This document shows, piece by piece, positions 62,119-64,000 of a stretch of 64,000 nucleotides of DNA. The stretch spans positions 1,178,001-1,242,000 of the forward strand of contig NZ_CP085990.1 of assembly GCF_020736705.1 (NCBI RefSeq). Reading direction: 5' to 3'. Numbering within the stretch: the stretch's first letter is position 1; the number at the start of each line of letters is the position of its first letter. A program made the position numbers and the translations under genes. This DNA is from Psychrobacter sanguinis. GTDB lineage: Bacteria > Pseudomonadota > Gammaproteobacteria > Pseudomonadales > Moraxellaceae. The notes below the pieces were generated by a model. It saw only the letters and a program-made list of their open reading frames with translations, was not told the DNA's origin and searched no databases.

Positions 62119-62598
62119 ATATGCCTCCATGACTTTAGGATCTGCCTTAGGATGCTGACTACGCGCAGATATCCAGCTCATACCAATACGTTTCATGAGA
62201 GGATAGATCGCTTTAGGGGTATAGTTGGCGTTAAATTGTTCCTTGGCGATTTGTGCGATGTCTTTTGCCGTGAGCCTACCACCACCTCTTTGCTGCTGAG
62301 CTTCTACTATCGCTTGTTTGAATGGTTCTATGTCTTTTTCTGCTAAAAGACTCTTTCTGCCTCTGCCAGCTGCGTCATAGACACTAGTGATACCATGCAA
62401 CCAGTATTTCCTTCTTATGGTATAGACGCCTCTAGGGTTATAGCCAAAGTTCTCTGCTACGGTCGCTATAGGATGACCTTGACTCAGTTGATGCAGCATG
62501 AGTAGTCTGATTCGCGCTCTGGCATTGCCTTCTGTTTTAGATAGTTGCAGAAAATCGTGGTCTGTGAGTTTATGATTTCTAGGGGTCTTTTTCGGCAT
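62095..62598 (-). CDS. IS630 transposase, DNA-binding part (first frame)
   Basis: The 167-residue frame begins MPKKTPRNHKLTDHDFLQLS and holds the helix-turn-helix of IS630 transposases (HPIATVAENFGYNPRGVYTI) and the following winged region with GGGRLTAKDIAQI and SWISARSQHPKADP. It ends shortly after a run of seven A at 62112-62118. The sequence AYKKTSLSR followed by a stop is replaced, after a -1 shift, by AYKKNFLEQV, which continues the family pattern. A programmed frameshift is therefore likely, producing a protein of about 350 residues. Confidence 0.88.
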   Translation of the reverse strand: MPKKTPRNHKLTDHDFLQLSKTEGNARARIRLLMLHQLSQGHPIATVAENFGYNPRGVYTIRRKYWLHGITSVYDAAGRGRKSLLAEKDIEPFKQAIVEAQQQRGGGRLTAKDIAQIAKEQFNANYTPKAIYPLMKRIGMSWISARSQHPKADPKVMEAYKKTSLSR

Positions 62599-62653
62599 AT
62601 GATTCTATTATGTTGTTGAGTTGATTATATTGTATATTATTTTGTGGAATTGG

Positions 62654-62954
62654 TATAATAGGTAGAATCAATAAGTAGTGATAGAAGCATAAAGAAAGGT
62701 TATAAATAATTATTAACAATTATTAGAATTTAAAAACGAATATCCCTCAAAACATTGAGTGATTAATACTATAATTGTTTTAAGGCTAAAGTTATTTTAA
62801 AGCTAAAACATGAATAATTATTAATAACGATCCATAATCGGTAATAGCCCTTAGTTTAGAAAGAAACCGATATACTTTCTTTTCTTTTTATTGCTCTTAA
62901 AATTCATACTGCTCTTAAACTTCTAAAAATATTATAAAAATAAGTAAATTAAAA
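62654..62954. other. Gap between IS630 element and EEP gene
   Basis: About 300 very AT-rich bases. No gene or clear ribosome binding site was seen; the promoter of the next gene should lie here. Confidence 0.4.
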
Positions 62955-63710
62955 ATGATTAATTCTAACAGTATTACGGTGACCACCTATAACATACACA
63001 AAGGTATGTCGCCGCTAAACCGCCATGTGGTCACTCAAAGAATGGGCTTGGCTCTAAAACAAATCAATCCTGATATTATGTGCTTGCAAGAAGTACAAGG
63101 TCAGAACTTGAAGCGCATGCTCAAATACAATGAATATCCGAACCAATCGCAGCATGAGTGGTTTGGAGAGTTTTTGGACTGTCAACACAGCTATGGCAAA
63201 AATTCGGAGTATGGCAATGGTCATCATGGCAATGCTGTACTTAGTCGCCATCCTTTAGACCCCAAGCACAATGTCAATATTACTGTGAATAAGCTTGAAC
63301 AAAGGGGGGTGCTACACTGTGAAGTGCTGCCGCTAGGTTGGGAGGAACCTGTAGTTGTATTGTGTGCCCATTTAAATCTGTTAGAGAACGATAGAGAAAA
63401 GCAGTACAGAGCGATTGCGGCTTATGTTAACGATACCATTGATCAAAATCGTCCTTTAATATTGGCAGGCGATTTTAATGATTGGAAAAAAGTGTCTTGT
63501 CAGAAGTTAGCAGATGAGCTGAATATGACAGAAGCTTTTATGGAAATGCATCACAAGTTATTGCCCACTTATCCTGCCAAACTTCCAGTACTTAGCTTAG
63601 ACCGTATTTATGTGCGTAACCTAAAAATTAAACGAGCATGGGTACACAAAGGTAAACCATGGTCTTCCTTATCCGATCACCTGCCTATCAGTGCGGAGCT
63701 TTGTCCATAA
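62955..63710 (+). CDS. Endonuclease/exonuclease/phosphatase family protein
   Basis: The 251-residue protein has the EEP (DNase I-like) fold. Motifs in order are TTYNIHKGMSPLNRHV, IMCLQEVQG (metal-binding Glu), GNGHHGNAVLSRHPL, VLCAHLNLLENDREKQ (catalytic His), LAGDFNDWKK (Asp/Asn) and SLSDHLPISAEL (Asp/His). There is no signal peptide. The substrate may be DNA, RNA or a phosphoester; sequence alone does not decide. It is followed by a strong terminator. Confidence 0.9.
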   Translation: MINSNSITVTTYNIHKGMSPLNRHVVTQRMGLALKQINPDIMCLQEVQGQNLKRMLKYNEYPNQSQHEWFGEFLDCQHSYGKNSEYGNGHHGNAVLSRHPLDPKHNVNITVNKLEQRGVLHCEVLPLGWEEPVVVLCAHLNLLENDREKQYRAIAAYVNDTIDQNRPLILAGDFNDWKKVSCQKLADELNMTEAFMEMHHKLLPTYPAKLPVLSLDRIYVRNLKIKRAWVHKGKPWSSLSDHLPISAELCP

Positions 63711-63782
63711 ACTTTCATCGTCAAAGCAAATAGCGTTTACTTATTATTCTATTCTGCATCTATGGCTAAGCAACTAACCTAA

Positions 63783-63817
63783 AAAAAAGAGCTGTCCATT
63801 TTGGACAGCTCTTTTTT
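63783..63817. terminator. Bidirectional terminator between EEP gene and right-edge gene
   Basis: Arms AAAAAAGAGCTGTCC and GGACAGCTCTTTTTT enclose a five-base loop; it serves both converging genes. Confidence 0.9.
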
Positions 63818-63874
63818 AATAACCTTGGTTAAGTGAAATTTATCCGCTTAAGCAGGTTTCACTTATAATCTAAC

Positions 63875-64000
63875 TTAAGACTTAGGTTTGCCACGGCCTC
63901 GGCTATTACGGCGACGAGAAGGTTTCTTCTCATCAGCGCCTTTACTTTGACCATTTTGATTAGACTGTTTTTGCTTTGCCTTAGTCGCCGTATCATCTTT
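63875..64000 (-). CDS. C-terminal tail of a gene cut by the window edge, possibly a DEAD-box RNA helicase
   Basis: The last 41 codons of a minus-strand gene are visible; the rest lies beyond the window. The tail is strongly basic and polar: KQKQSNQNGQSKG, then KKPSRRRNSRGRGKPKS and a stop. Arg/Gly-rich tails like this are common on DEAD-box RNA helicases of cold-adapted bacteria, and also occur on RNase E and other RNA-binding proteins. The domain itself cannot be seen, so the identity is a guess. Confidence 0.55.
   Translation of the reverse strand, partial: KDDTATKAKQKQSNQNGQSKGADEKKPSRRRNSRGRGKPKS

Larger units (their letters stand above)
61535..62653. mobile_element. IS630-family insertion sequence (about 1.12 kb)
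   Basis: The ends are imperfect inverted repeats of 17 bases: CCAATTCTAAAAAATAA at 61535 and, in reverse complement, CCAATTCCACAAAATAA ending at 62653 (15 of 17 match). A TA dinucleotide borders each end, as expected from IS630/Tc1 targeting. The element holds a two-frame transposase on the minus strand joined by a run of seven A. It lies between the Balon-like gene and an EEP-family gene and interrupts no recognisable gene. Confidence 0.87.

Overview
The window is a chromosomal segment of a gammaproteobacterium of the family Moraxellaceae, most likely Psychrobacter. The pointers are the 16S/23S sequence character, AT-rich intergenic DNA, Psychrobacter-like versions of many housekeeping proteins, and a gene resembling Balon, the ribosome hibernation factor described from Psychrobacter urativorans. 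The genus is inferred from recognition, not from an alignment.

Layout. 1-4.8 kb: class I fructose-bisphosphate aldolase, then thiC behind a clear TPP riboswitch, then an RlpA-family gene whose 5' end is cut by an IS1-family element with intact ends and an 8-bp target duplication. 4.8-10.4 kb: a Pho-box-controlled phosphate cluster pstS-pstC-pstA-pstB-phoU. 10.4-17.6 kb: yggX and argH facing away from hemC-hemD, a hot-dog thioesterase with a coupled unknown gene, upp, and a uracil-DNA-glycosylase-superfamily gene. 17.8-36.9 kb: three complete head-to-tail rRNA operons (16S, tRNA-Ile, tRNA-Ala, 23S, 5S). The first gap holds one small gene for a secreted protein. The second holds genes for a small membrane protein and a DUF938 methyltransferase. 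37-46.5 kb: DUF1289 protein, a YqiA-like esterase with parE, a PlsC-like acyltransferase, a degenerate SDR, a multi-repeat mechanosensitive-channel-like protein, an FKBP isomerase and argA. 47-54.9 kb: envelope and surface proteins (DUF11-like, choice-of-anchor I lipoprotein, patatin, DUF4105, YdjM-like) with corC, phhB and a small GNAT. 55.4-63.9 kb: ettA, prlC with a zinc-ribbon gene, the Balon-like gene, an IS630-family element whose transposase needs a frameshift, an EEP-family nuclease/phosphatase, and the 3' tail of a gene running off the right edge.

How it fits together. The phosphate genes form one uptake and signalling unit. hemC and hemD catalyse consecutive steps of tetrapyrrole synthesis. 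Ribosome production (three rRNA operons) and ribosome restraint (EttA and the Balon-like protein, about 3 kb apart) sit in the same 45 kb, which suits a cold-adapted bacterium that must grow quickly and stop quickly. The items most worth a second look are the Balon-like gene with its duplicated upstream motif, the triple rRNA array with compensatory changes in its leader hairpins, the IS insertion in rlpA, and a possible ADP-ribosyltransferase-fold protein next to the thioesterase.
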